The notes under the pieces were generated by a model. It saw only the letters and a list, made by a program, of their open reading frames with translations. It ran no database searches and was not told the origin of the DNA. Of a stretch of 64,000 nucleotides of DNA, positions 1 through 7,574 are shown piece by piece. This DNA comes from Streptomyces sp. NWU339 (GTDB lineage Bacteria; Actinomycetota; Actinomycetes; Streptomycetales; Streptomycetaceae). Position numbers and translations under genes: made by a program. Position 1 is the stretch's first letter, and each line of letters starts with the position of its first letter. Where the stretch lies: NCBI RefSeq assembly GCF_003143855.1, contig NZ_QFRK01000003.1, forward strand, positions 208,808 to 272,807, in the 5' to 3' direction.

Positions 1-503
1 AGGCGGAGCCGACGGACGTACGGCGTCTCGCCCACGCCCTGATGGAAGTGAAGGCGAAGGTCCGCTTCTGCGCGACCTGCGGCAATGTGGCGCAGGAGGA
101 GTTCTGCAACATCTGCCGTGACACCCGCCGCGACCGCGCGGTCATCTGTGTCGTGGAGGAACCCAAGGACGTCGTGGCCATCGAGCGCACCCGCGAGTTC
201 CGGGGCCGCTACCACGTCCTGGGTGGCGCGATCAGCCCGATCGACGGGGTGGGCCCCGACGATCTGCGCATCCGGGAACTGCTGGCCCGGCTGGCCGACG
301 GCACGGTCACCGAGCTGATCCTGGCCACGGACCCGAATCTGGAGGGCGAGGCCACGGCCACGTACCTCGCCCGCATGATCAAGCCCATGGGTCTCAAGGT
401 CACCCGTCTGGCCAGCGGCCTCCCGGTGGGCGGCGACCTGGAGTACGCGGACGAGGTCACCCTCGGGCGCGCCTTCGAGGGGAGACGACTCCTAGATGTC
501 TGA
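1..503 (+). CDS. recR: recombination mediator RecR, 5'-truncated by window edge
   Basis: RecR acts with RecF and RecO to load RecA onto SSB-coated single-stranded gaps. The window opens inside the gene: the frame is already open at base 3 ([13 protein letters not shown] before the first Met), so about 33 N-terminal residues of the usual 199 are missing. The four-cysteine zinc finger is visible (CATC and CNIC, separated by ten residues), followed by a Toprim domain with [12 protein letters not shown] and the [12 protein letters not shown] acidic motif. The usual C-terminal [15 protein letters not shown] is present. The stop overlaps the ATG of the DUF5063 gene, which suggests translational coupling. 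Confidence 0.96.
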   Translation, partial: AEPTDVRRLAHALMEVKAKVRFCATCGNVAQEEFCNICRDTRRDRAVICVVEEPKDVVAIERTREFRGRYHVLGGAISPIDGVGPDDLRIRELLARLADGTVTELILATDPNLEGEATATYLARMIKPMGLKVTRLASGLPVGGDLEYADEVTLGRAFEGRRLLDV

Positions 504-1155
504 TGCCACGCTGCACGCGACCAACCGGAACCCGGACGACTTCTCGGTCCAGATCGCGGATCAGATCGAGAGCTTCCTGGTCGCCGTCACGGAGGTCGCC
601 AAGGGCGACGAGCCCGACTCGACGGTCCCCTTCCTCCTGCTGGAGGTCTCCCAGCTCATGCTGGCCGGCGGTCGGCTGGGCGCCCACGAGGACATCGTCC
701 CCGAGGAGCGGTACGAGCCCGACGGAGGCCCGGAGGCCGACGTGGACGAACTCCGCGAGAACCTCGCCCGGCTGCTGGAGCCGGTCGACGTCTACTCCGA
801 GGTCTTCGACCCCTACGAGCCCCGCACGGCGCCCGTCCCGGCCCGGATCTCCGACGACCTCACCGACGTCATCACCGACCTCCGCCACGGCATGGTCCAC
901 TACCGGGCCGGCCGCACCACGGAAGCGCTGTGGTGGTGGCAGTTCTCCTACTTCTCCAACTGGGGCCCCACCGCGTCGGCGACCCTGCGCGCCCTCCAGT
1001 CCGTCGTCGCCCACGTCCGCCTCAACCAGCCCCTGGCCGCCCTCGACGGCCTCGACACCGACCAGGGCATGGGCGACGACACCCTCGAATTCGAGGCGGG
1101 CAAGGTCATGGCGGAGGAAATAGGCACCCCCCTGGGCATGCGCCCGGTCATCTGA
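496..1155 (+). CDS. DUF5063 domain-containing protein
   Basis: A soluble, acidic protein of 219 residues with no signal peptide or membrane segment. It matches the DUF5063 family that sits directly after recR in streptomycetes; the function is unknown. The C-terminal half contains an aromatic [12 protein letters not shown] stretch typical of the family. The ATG lies inside the last codons of recR (8 nt overlap), so it is probably expressed from the dnaX/ybaB/recR transcript. This linkage suggests, but does not show, a link to recombination or replication. Confidence 0.85.
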   Translation: MSDATLHATNRNPDDFSVQIADQIESFLVAVTEVAKGDEPDSTVPFLLLEVSQLMLAGGRLGAHEDIVPEERYEPDGGPEADVDELRENLARLLEPVDVYSEVFDPYEPRTAPVPARISDDLTDVITDLRHGMVHYRAGRTTEALWWWQFSYFSNWGPTASATLRALQSVVAHVRLNQPLAALDGLDTDQGMGDDTLEFEAGKVMAEEIGTPLGMRPVI

Positions 1156-1536
1156 CGGCACCGGTTTTCCCGAAACGGCGGGCGGGGCCCCTTCGGCGAA
1201 TACGTGAGCAGTCGGCAGTCCGGTGTCACTTCGGCGCCCGCATGAGCACCTGCGAACAGCTCCGGCCGAAGTGCTCACGGTTTTCGGGACGGGTGCGCGG
1301 CACGGACGGCTGCGTGCCGGAAGAACGAGACGTCCGATGTTCCGGCGTGTGACGCAGGTCGCTTTTCCGAGTGGTCGGCTTCGGGCTGGGCATGAGCCCT
1401 CCTGCAGGGGCGTCCGGGAATCTCACGATGCGGTATCGACGAGGCGTTTTTCGGGTGCCCGATAGAATGAGCCGACCACGGTGTGCACACATGTGCGCAA
1501 AACGTGGGACAACGACGGACTGAGCGAGGAGCGCAC
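1156..1536 (+). promoter_or_regulatory. intergenic leader region of lysC
   Basis: 381 bases without a convincing gene. A Streptomyces-like -10 (TAGAAT, 1463-1468) lies 69 bases before the lysC start, but the -35 is weak. Just after it is a perfect GTGTGCACAC palindrome (1481-1490), followed by a second half-like ATGTGCGCAA, which could be an operator. I see no leader peptide rich in lysine or threonine and no lysine riboswitch. Confidence 0.35.
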
Positions 1537-2814
1537 GTGGGCCTTGTCGTGCAGAAGTACGGAGGCTCCTCCGTAGGCGATGCCGAAGGCATCAAGCGCG
1601 TCGCCAAGAGGGTCGTGGAAGCCAAGCAGAACGGCCACCAGGTGGTCGTCGTGGTTTCCGCGATGGGCGACACGACGGACGAGTTGATCGATCTCGCCGA
1701 GCAGGTTTCCCCGATGCCTGCCGGGCGCGAGCTCGACATGCTGCTGACCGCGGGAGAGCGGATCTCCATGGCCCTGCTGGCCATGGCGATCAAAAACCTG
1801 GGCCACAACGCCCAGAGCTTCACCGGCAGCCAGGCGGGTGTCATCACCGACTCGGTCCACAACAAAGCCCGCATCATCGACGTCACACCCGGCCGGATCC
1901 GTGCCTCGGTGGACGAGGGCAACATCGCCATCGTCGCCGGTTTCCAGGGCGTCAGCCAGCAGGGCAAGAACATCACCACGCTCGGCCGCGGCGGCTCCGA
2001 CACCACCGCGGTGGCCCTGGCGGCCGCCCTCGAGGCCGAGGTGTGCGAGATCTACACCGACGTCGACGGCGTGTTCACCGCCGACCCGCGCGTGGTGCCG
2101 AAGGCCCGGAAGATCGACTGGATCTCGACCGGCGACATGCTCGAACTGGCGGCCTCCGGGTCGAAGGTGCTGCTCCACCGCTGTGTGGAGTACGCCCGCC
2201 GGTACAACATCCCGATCCACGTCCGCTCGTCCTTCAGCGGACTGCCGGGCACGTGGGTCAGCAGAGAGCCGATTCAGCGAGGGGACAAGAAGGTGGAGCA
2301 GGCGCTCATCTCCGGTGTCGCGCACGACACCTCCGAGGCCAAGGTCACGGTCGTCGGTGTGCCGGACAAGCCGGGCGAGGCGGCCTCGATCTTCCGTACG
2401 ATCGCCGACGCCGAGATCAACATCGACATGGTCGTGCAGAACGTGTCGGCGGCCTCCACGGGCCTGACGGACATCTCGTTCACGCTGCCGAAGACCGAGG
2501 GCCGCAAGGCCATCGACGCCCTGGAGAAGAACAAGGGCGCCATCGGCTTCGAGTCCCTGCGCTACGACGACCAGATCGGCAAGATCTCGCTGGTCGGTGC
2601 CGGTATGAAGACCAACCCCGGGGTCACCGCCGACTTCTTCACCGCCCTGTCCGACGCGGGCGTGAACATCGAGCTGATCTCGACCTCCGAGATCCGTATC
2701 TCGGTCGTCACCCGCAAGGACGACGTGGACGGTGCCGTCCGCGCCGTGCACACCGCCTTCGGGCTGGACTCCGACAGCGACGAGGCCGTCGTCTACGGGG
2801 GCACCGGCCGCTGA
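1537..2814 (+). CDS. lysC: aspartate kinase, alpha subunit
   Basis: Aspartokinase catalyses the first step of the aspartate family pathway (lysine, threonine, methionine, diaminopimelate): ATP-dependent phosphorylation of L-aspartate. 425 residues from the GTG at 1537, chosen because GAGGAG lies just upstream and the N-terminus becomes the canonical [12 protein letters not shown]. The kinase domain spans roughly residues 1-240 (KYGGSSV at 7-13, GRGGSDTTA near 150). Two ACT regulatory domains follow, at about 265-340 and 345-420, where lysine plus threonine feedback inhibition normally acts. An upstream in-frame ATG at 1483 is possible but would add non-conserved residues. The stop overlaps the asd start (ATGA). 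Confidence 0.96.
   Translation: MGLVVQKYGGSSVGDAEGIKRVAKRVVEAKQNGHQVVVVVSAMGDTTDELIDLAEQVSPMPAGRELDMLLTAGERISMALLAMAIKNLGHNAQSFTGSQAGVITDSVHNKARIIDVTPGRIRASVDEGNIAIVAGFQGVSQQGKNITTLGRGGSDTTAVALAAALEAEVCEIYTDVDGVFTADPRVVPKARKIDWISTGDMLELAASGSKVLLHRCVEYARRYNIPIHVRSSFSGLPGTWVSREPIQRGDKKVEQALISGVAHDTSEAKVTVVGVPDKPGEAASIFRTIADAEINIDMVVQNVSAASTGLTDISFTLPKTEGRKAIDALEKNKGAIGFESLRYDDQIGKISLVGAGMKTNPGVTADFFTALSDAGVNIELISTSEIRISVVTRKDDVDGAVRAVHTAFGLDSDSDEAVVYGGTGR
2293..2814 (+). CDS. lysC: aspartate kinase beta subunit (internal in-frame start)
   Basis: Actinobacterial and Bacillus class II aspartokinases are alpha2beta2, with beta made from an internal in-frame start. Here a GTG at codon 253 is preceded by GAGGGGACAAGAAG, and the resulting 173-residue peptide begins [19 protein letters not shown]. 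That is very close in start point and wording to the C. glutamicum beta subunit as I remember it. It contains only the two ACT regulatory domains. This is a prediction from the ribosome-binding site and family knowledge; there is no separate gene. Confidence 0.6.
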   Translation: MEQALISGVAHDTSEAKVTVVGVPDKPGEAASIFRTIADAEINIDMVVQNVSAASTGLTDISFTLPKTEGRKAIDALEKNKGAIGFESLRYDDQIGKISLVGAGMKTNPGVTADFFTALSDAGVNIELISTSEIRISVVTRKDDVDGAVRAVHTAFGLDSDSDEAVVYGGTGR

Positions 2815-3869
2815 TGGGGCGGTCCGGACGGCCGGCGCTCGCGGTCGTGGGAGCGACCGGGGCCGTCGGCACGGTCATGCTCCAGATCCTGTCCCAGCGG
2901 GCGGACATCTGGGGCGAGATCCGACTGATCGCCTCCCCGCGCTCGGCCGGCCGCAAGCTGGCCGTGCGCGGTGAGCAGGTCGAGGTCGTGGCGCTCACCG
3001 AGGAGGCCTTCGACGGGATCGACGTCGCGCTGTTCGACGTCCCCGACGAGGTTGCCGAGCGGTGGGTGCCCGTCGCCGTCGCACGGGGTGCGGTGGTGGT
3101 CGACAACTCCGGCGCCTTCCGGATGGACCCTCAGGTGCCGCTCGTGGTCCCCGAGGTCAACTCGCACGCCGCGCGGATGCGCCCGCGCGGGATCGTCGCC
3201 AACCCGAACTGCACCACCCTGTCGATGATCGTCGCGGTGGGCGCGCTGCACGCCGAGTTCGGGCTGCGCGAGCTGGTCGTCTCCTCGTACCAGGCGGTCA
3301 GCGGCGCCGGACACGAGGGCGTGCGCACCCTGCGGGAGCAGCTGTCCCTGGTCGCGGGTACGGAACTGGGGACCGGCCCCGGTGACGTACGGCGGGCAGT
3401 GGGGGACAACACGGGTCCCTTCGCGGAGCCGGTCGCGCTGAACGTCGTGCCGTGGGCCGGGTCGCTGCGCGAGGACGGCTGGTCCTCGGAGGAGATGAAG
3501 GTCCGCGACGAGTCCCGCAAGATCCTCGGCCTGGCGCGGCTCCCGGTCGCCGTGACCTGCGTACGGGTGCCGGTGATCACCACGCACTCGCTCACCGTGC
3601 ACGCCCGCTTCGAGGACGAGGTCACCGTCGACGCGGCCCGCGAGATCCTCGCCACGGCACCCGGCGTCGTGCTGTACGACAACCCCGCCGCGGGCGAGTT
3701 CCCCACGCCCGCCGACGTCGTCGGCACCGATCCGACGTGGGTGGGACGGGTACGGCGGGCGCTTGACGACCCGACGGCGCTCGAACTCTTCGTCTGCGGT
3801 GACAACTTGCGCAAGGGCGCCGCGCTCAACAGCGCACAGACAGCCGAACTGGTGGTGGCCGAGGCGTAA
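2814..3869 (+). CDS. asd: aspartate-semialdehyde dehydrogenase
   Basis: NADPH-dependent reduction of aspartyl phosphate to aspartate semialdehyde, the second step of the pathway opened by lysC. 351 residues. The N-terminal nucleotide-binding motif VGATGAVG is at residues 12-19, the catalytic cysteine is Cys133 in ANPNCTT, and the substrate-binding GHEGV and [10 protein letters not shown] stretches are present. The ATG overlaps the lysC TGA (ATGA), so the two enzymes are translationally coupled in a two-gene operon. The length is normal for actinobacterial Asd. Confidence 0.97.
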   Translation: MGRSGRPALAVVGATGAVGTVMLQILSQRADIWGEIRLIASPRSAGRKLAVRGEQVEVVALTEEAFDGIDVALFDVPDEVAERWVPVAVARGAVVVDNSGAFRMDPQVPLVVPEVNSHAARMRPRGIVANPNCTTLSMIVAVGALHAEFGLRELVVSSYQAVSGAGHEGVRTLREQLSLVAGTELGTGPGDVRRAVGDNTGPFAEPVALNVVPWAGSLREDGWSSEEMKVRDESRKILGLARLPVAVTCVRVPVITTHSLTVHARFEDEVTVDAAREILATAPGVVLYDNPAAGEFPTPADVVGTDPTWVGRVRRALDDPTALELFVCGDNLRKGAALNSAQTAELVVAEA

Positions 3870-3897
3870 ATAATCCTTGGTCACGGGGATGAGTTTG

Positions 3898-4015
3898 TAG
3901 GATCTTCGTGAACCATGCGATCCGGCCAGGATGGCTCAGATCTCTTGATCCTGCCCGGTCGGCAGTCGAAGATTTAATTTCCCGCCCCACGCAACCGAGC
4001 GTGGGGCGGGAAGCG
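3898..4015 (+). ncRNA. candidate small RNA or structured 3' element after asd
   Basis: Downstream of asd a TAGGAT -10-like hexamer (3898-3903), with TTGGTC 15 bases upstream, precedes about 100 bases of strongly structured sequence. An 11-bp stem with one mismatch pairs 3922-3932 with 3948-3958, and then comes the perfect terminator hairpin at 3979-4012. An outer 8-bp pairing (3901-3908 with 3967-3974) is also possible. The whole could be a small RNA with its own promoter, or a processed 3' UTR of lysC-asd. No known RNA family is recognised. Confidence 0.35.
3979..4012 (+). terminator. intrinsic terminator after lysC-asd
   Basis: Perfect 14-bp stem (TTCCCGCCCCACGC and its complement) with a six-base AACCGA loop, about 110 bases after the asd stop. 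There is no long U-tract, as is usual in Streptomyces. Confidence 0.85.
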
Positions 4016-4064
4016 TCTTCGCGGTCACCCCTGTTGTTGGGCGCGTGGGGACGCGGTGGTCTTT

Positions 4065-4107
4065 CCGGACGTGGGGACGTCTGGAACCGGACGTGGGGAC
4101 GTCCGTT
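4065..4107 (+). promoter_or_regulatory. ECF-type promoter with 17-bp direct repeats
   Basis: GGAAC (4083-4087) and CGTT (4104-4107) with a 16-base spacer match the GGAAC/CGTT pattern of many Streptomyces ECF promoters. A 17-bp sequence, CCGGACGTGGGGACGTC, occurs twice (4065-4081 and 4087-4103), 22 bp apart and therefore on the same helix face. The second copy fills the spacer. A shorter GCGTGGGGACGC copy is at 4043-4054. Autoregulation by the downstream sigma factor is likely; the repeats look like operators for an unknown regulator. Confidence 0.5.
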
Positions 4108-4261
4108 CATATGAGACATAGGGGAAGAGCAGACACATGAGGGTATTCGGTGTGCTGTCGAGAGTCCTGCCCGGCACGGACGGCGGTCGGCCGGCGCCGG
4201 GCGCGGCAAACGTGACGCGCGGCACGTACAACCCTCATGGGGGGAAGCGTGTCCAACTGGC

Positions 4262-4936
4262 GTGGCTGAGGTACTCGACTTCGCAACGCCGCGTGGCACG
4301 GCTCTACGCCCGCCCCGCCAAATTCTCCGACCCCGCAAGGCCGGTGCGTCCGGTGGCATGCCGGTGATCGCGCCGATGCCAGCAGCGCGGCCCGCCCGCA
4401 TACCGAGTCAGCGTGACGGCGGTGCCGACGACATCGTGGCGGCCGGCACGACCGTCGACCATCTCACCGAGACCTACCGCGCGCACTACCGCTCGCTGCT
4501 GGGTCTCGCGGCGCTGCTCCTCGACGACACCGCCTCCTGCGAGGACGTCGTCCAGGAGGCGTTCATCCGCGTCCACTCCGCCCGTAAACGCGTCCGGGAC
4601 CCGGAGAAGACCCTGGCGTATCTGCGTCAGACGGTCGTCAACCTCTCCCGTTCCGCGCTGCGCCGCCGCATCCTCGGCCTGAAGCTGCTCTCCAAGCCCA
4701 TGCCCGACATGGCGAGCGCGGAGGAAGGTGCCTACGACCAGCTGGAGCGCGACTCCCTCATCAAGGCGATGAAAGGGCTGCAGCGCCGTCAGCGCGAGGT
4801 GCTGGTGCTGCGGTACTTCGCGGACATGACCGAGGCGCAGGTGGCGGCGACGCTCGGCATCTCGCTGGGCTCGGTGAAGGCGTACGGCTCGCGCGGGATC
4901 GCGGCGCTGCGAGTGGCCATGGAGGCGCCGGTATGA
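4262..4936 (+). CDS. ECF-type (SigE-family) RNA polymerase sigma factor
   Basis: 224 residues from the GTG at 4262; an ATG at 4358 is an alternative that would remove 32 poorly conserved residues. Sigma region 2 is visible (YRSLLGLAALLLDD then CEDVVQEAFIRVH, about residues 76-105), as is region 4 with its helix-turn-helix (REVLVLRYFADMTEAQVAATLGISLGSVKAYGSRGIAALR, about 176-215; here cited as a region, not as one motif). It reads like the SigE-family branch of group 4 factors. The next gene overlaps by four bases and encodes a single-pass membrane protein, as expected of a sigma/anti-sigma pair. The promoter at 4083-4107 suggests self-activation. Confidence 0.88.
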   Translation: MAEVLDFATPRGTALRPPRQILRPRKAGASGGMPVIAPMPAARPARIPSQRDGGADDIVAAGTTVDHLTETYRAHYRSLLGLAALLLDDTASCEDVVQEAFIRVHSARKRVRDPEKTLAYLRQTVVNLSRSALRRRILGLKLLSKPMPDMASAEEGAYDQLERDSLIKAMKGLQRRQREVLVLRYFADMTEAQVAATLGISLGSVKAYGSRGIAALRVAMEAPV

Positions 4937-6495
4937 GCGGCGACAGGGACACGCGCGGCGAGGAGCGCGGGCCGGAGGAGGATGGGCCCGAGAAGCGCGC
5001 GGCCGGAGAGCACGTGGCCGAGGAGAGCGCGGCCGAGACTGAGGAACGTGAGCCCGACGAACGTGTGTCCGGGGCCGATGGCCCGGGTCCGTCCGACGGT
5101 GACGGCCTGCGCGTACTGCGTGGGTTGGTGTCCCCGACCGGGCAGCAGTCGAACCAATCGCACGCTGGGAACGGAACTGTGAACGACGGCCTGGACGACC
5201 AGGGGCCCGACCAGGGCGCGGAGCGGTTCGACTCCGATGAGCCGGCCGGCCCGGACCGGCTGACGGACTCGGACCAGCCGGACCAGCCGGACCAGCCGGC
5301 CGAGTCGGCCGAGTCGGACCGACCGGCAGAGTCGGACCGGTCGACCGAGCCTGCAGAGTCGGACCAGTCGGCAGAGTCGGACCAGTCGACCGAGTCGGTC
5401 GAGCCCGCTGAGCCGTCCGAGTCGTCCGAGTCGTCCGACTCGGCCGAGCCGGACGAGCTTGATGTACGGAGCCTGCTGCACCGCTCGGTGGGCGAGATGG
5501 AGCCGCGCGAGGGCTCGCTGGAATACCTGCAGCGCGCGGTCCCCGCCCGCCGGGCGCGCAAGCGGCAGCTCCTCGTCGGCGCGGCGGCCGCGGCCCTCTT
5601 CCTCGGCACGGCCGTCCCGGCCCTCGTGCACGTCGCGAACGTCACCGGTTCGGACGCCAACCCGTTCGCCATCGGCCACGCCTCGGAGACGGAGGGCAGC
5701 ACCGGCAAGGACAAGAAGACCGGCGGCGGCGAGACCACCGCGGGCGGTACCTCGGACCGGATCGAGGGGACCGACAAGGACGGCAAGGGCAAGGAGGACA
5801 AGGAGAAGACCTCGGAGCCCGGCTCGCGCACGGGCGAGCCCGAGAAGGCGGGCCCCTCGTCGAGCGCGGCGGCCGGGGTGACCGCCTGCACGGCCGCGCA
5901 GCTCGGACCGGCCGTCGCGAGCAGCGTCGCCCCCGACTCGACCGGCGCGGTCTACGGCTCCTTCCGGGTCGGCAACGTGTCCACGGCGAGCTGTACCGTC
6001 GGCGGGCCCGGAGGCGTGAGCGTGACTCCGCTGGGTGCGGCCGACCCCGCCAAGGTGGACTCGGCCCGGCATGTGGCGGGGGACGCGGCGGCCGGCCTGC
6101 CCGACCCGTCCCTGGAGTCCGCGCCGCTGGTGCTCAAGCCGGGTGAGACGTACGACGTGAAGTTCGCCTGGGTGCCTTCCGAGACCTGTCCCACGGACGG
6201 CGGAACCGGCGGTGGAACCGGCGGCGAGACGGGGGGCGGCACCGAGGAGCCCGCACCCGACCCGAGCCCCTCGCAGGAAGACCCCACGACCAACAGCGGC
6301 ACGACCAACAGCGGCACGTCCACGGGCGGCGACATCGGAACGGCGGCCCAGCTCCTCAGGGCGGACGGCCCGGCCGAGGGAAGTGTGACCGTGACGTACA
6401 CCGCGGCGACGGGGGGCACGGCGACCGTCACGGTGGCCAACGCCTGCGCGGGCACCGTCTACTGGACGGGACTGCTGCCGACGCTGACGAGCTGA
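4933..6495 (+). CDS. single-pass membrane protein, probable anti-sigma partner
   Basis: 520 residues, start ATG overlapping the sigma-factor stop. Residues 1-180 are acidic and of low complexity, dominated by E, S, D and P, with reiterated DQP, AESD and SDQS units. A short conserved part (DVRSLLHRSVGEMEPREGSLEYLQ) precedes a basic RRARKRQ and one membrane helix at about 211-232. The extracytoplasmic part has a K/E/G-rich linker, then a Cys-containing domain (TACTAAQLG, ASCTVGGPGG) and a T/G/N-rich tail. It lacks an HxxxCxxC zinc motif, so anti-sigma activity is inferred from position and topology only. The repeat tract at 5221-5460 looks prone to length variation. Confidence 0.7.
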   Translation: MSGDRDTRGEERGPEEDGPEKRAAGEHVAEESAAETEEREPDERVSGADGPGPSDGDGLRVLRGLVSPTGQQSNQSHAGNGTVNDGLDDQGPDQGAERFDSDEPAGPDRLTDSDQPDQPDQPAESAESDRPAESDRSTEPAESDQSAESDQSTESVEPAEPSESSESSDSAEPDELDVRSLLHRSVGEMEPREGSLEYLQRAVPARRARKRQLLVGAAAAALFLGTAVPALVHVANVTGSDANPFAIGHASETEGSTGKDKKTGGGETTAGGTSDRIEGTDKDGKGKEDKEKTSEPGSRTGEPEKAGPSSSAAAGVTACTAAQLGPAVASSVAPDSTGAVYGSFRVGNVSTASCTVGGPGGVSVTPLGAADPAKVDSARHVAGDAAAGLPDPSLESAPLVLKPGETYDVKFAWVPSETCPTDGGTGGGTGGETGGGTEEPAPDPSPSQEDPTTNSGTTNSGTSTGGDIGTAAQLLRADGPAEGSVTVTYTAATGGTATVTVANACAGTVYWTGLLPTLTS

Positions 6496-6521
6496 CGCCG
6501 ACGAGCCGGTGCCGGCGGGCC

Positions 6522-6543
6522 GACCGGGACGGGAGTCCCGGTC
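6522..6543. terminator. bidirectional terminator between convergent genes
   Basis: Perfect 9-bp stem GACCGGGAC/GTCCCGGTC with a GGGA loop, in the 52-base gap between the sigma-partner gene and the convergent SURF1 gene. Confidence 0.7.
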
Positions 6544-6547
6544 CCGG

Positions 6548-7366
6548 TCACACCCCTGACGGGCTGGACCGCTTCCCGTCCGGTTCCGGCTCGCGCTCCC
6601 GCCCCTCCTCCGGGGCCAGGCCCAGTTCCGCGTCCCGGACGAGCTCCACCTCGCGGCGCAGCAGGCGGAACCACATGAAGACGACGAAGCCCACGAAGGC
6701 GAACCACTCGGCGGTGTAGCCGAGGTTCTGGAACGCCTTGAGGTCCAGCCCGGTACCGCCCGGCGCGACCGCGGGCACCGCCCGCATCCCCGAATCGCCC
6801 TTGTTGAGGGTGATCCACGCTTCGTACACGTCGTGGGGGACCAGGTTCACCAGCGACGCCGCGCTGATCGCGGCGGTCTGCCCCTCCGGCAGGCCGCTGC
6901 GGCTGCTGACGCCGTGGCTGCCGGGGGTCTCGGACGCCTGGAGCGCCCCGGTGACGGTGACCTCGCCGTCCGGCGGCGCGGGCGCCCCGGCCGGGTCGGG
7001 CTCGCCGGGCAGCCAGCCGCGGACGACGGGCAGCACCTTGCCGTTGTCGGTGTGCAGCAGGGTCAGGACGTAGTGGCCGGGTTCGCCGTCGAGGTCCCGG
7101 TCGGGCACGAGGAGCTGTTCCTCGTAGCGGCCGCTCGTGGTGGCCTGCTTGCCGGAGGTCGCCTTGGTCACCGGCAGCAATGTGTCCAGCGGCCGAGCCT
7201 CCTCCCGTTGGGCGGAGGCGGCCTGTTCCTCGGCGCCGCGGTGGTTGTCGACGCGGTCCTCGAAGCGGCTCAGCTGCCAGGAACCCATGAAGATGCAGAA
7301 GGGGATGGCGAGCAGCACGAAGACGTTGATCCCCCACCATCGGGGCGTCAGCAGAAACCGGTACAC
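6548..7366 (-). CDS. SURF1 family cytochrome oxidase biogenesis protein
   Basis: SURF1 proteins help insert heme a into subunit I of aa3-type cytochrome c oxidase. 272 residues with the family topology: one membrane helix near the N-terminus (about residues 12-30, followed by GSWQLSRFEDR) and another near the C-terminus (about 214-231), with the intervening extracytoplasmic domain holding VRGWLPGEPD. The N-terminus MYRFLLTPRWW is typical of actinobacterial members. It is a stand-alone gene, convergent with the sigma operon and divergent from the S9 peptidase gene. Confidence 0.9.
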   Translation of the reverse strand: MYRFLLTPRWWGINVFVLLAIPFCIFMGSWQLSRFEDRVDNHRGAEEQAASAQREEARPLDTLLPVTKATSGKQATTSGRYEEQLLVPDRDLDGEPGHYVLTLLHTDNGKVLPVVRGWLPGEPDPAGAPAPPDGEVTVTGALQASETPGSHGVSSRSGLPEGQTAAISAASLVNLVPHDVYEAWITLNKGDSGMRAVPAVAPGGTGLDLKAFQNLGYTAEWFAFVGFVVFMWFRLLRREVELVRDAELGLAPEEGREREPEPDGKRSSPSGV

Positions 7367-7574
7367 GCTCCCACGGTACGGGGCCGCGTGGAAAGACCGG
7401 TTCGCGGGGCGGTCCTCGCGGCCCCCGTGGCCCCGTGGTCACTGGGGCGGGAGAGGCCCGGGTGACCCGTGGTGGTAGCGGTGGTGTCGGCCCCGGTGGG
7501 AGATCCGGTGCGGGTTGTCCACAGGCTGGGGACCTCGGCGGCGCGACACCCTTCGGGGCGGGCAGTATGGGGCC

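Noticed and set aside
1156..1536. Lysine riboswitch before lysC
   Set aside because: The leader shows none of the conserved five-helix lysine-riboswitch sequences.
4137..4367. 76-codon frame between the ECF promoter and the sigma gene
   Set aside because: It has a fair ribosome-binding site but overlaps the sigma-factor gene by 106 bases in another frame and matches no family; possibly a leader, not supported enough to list.
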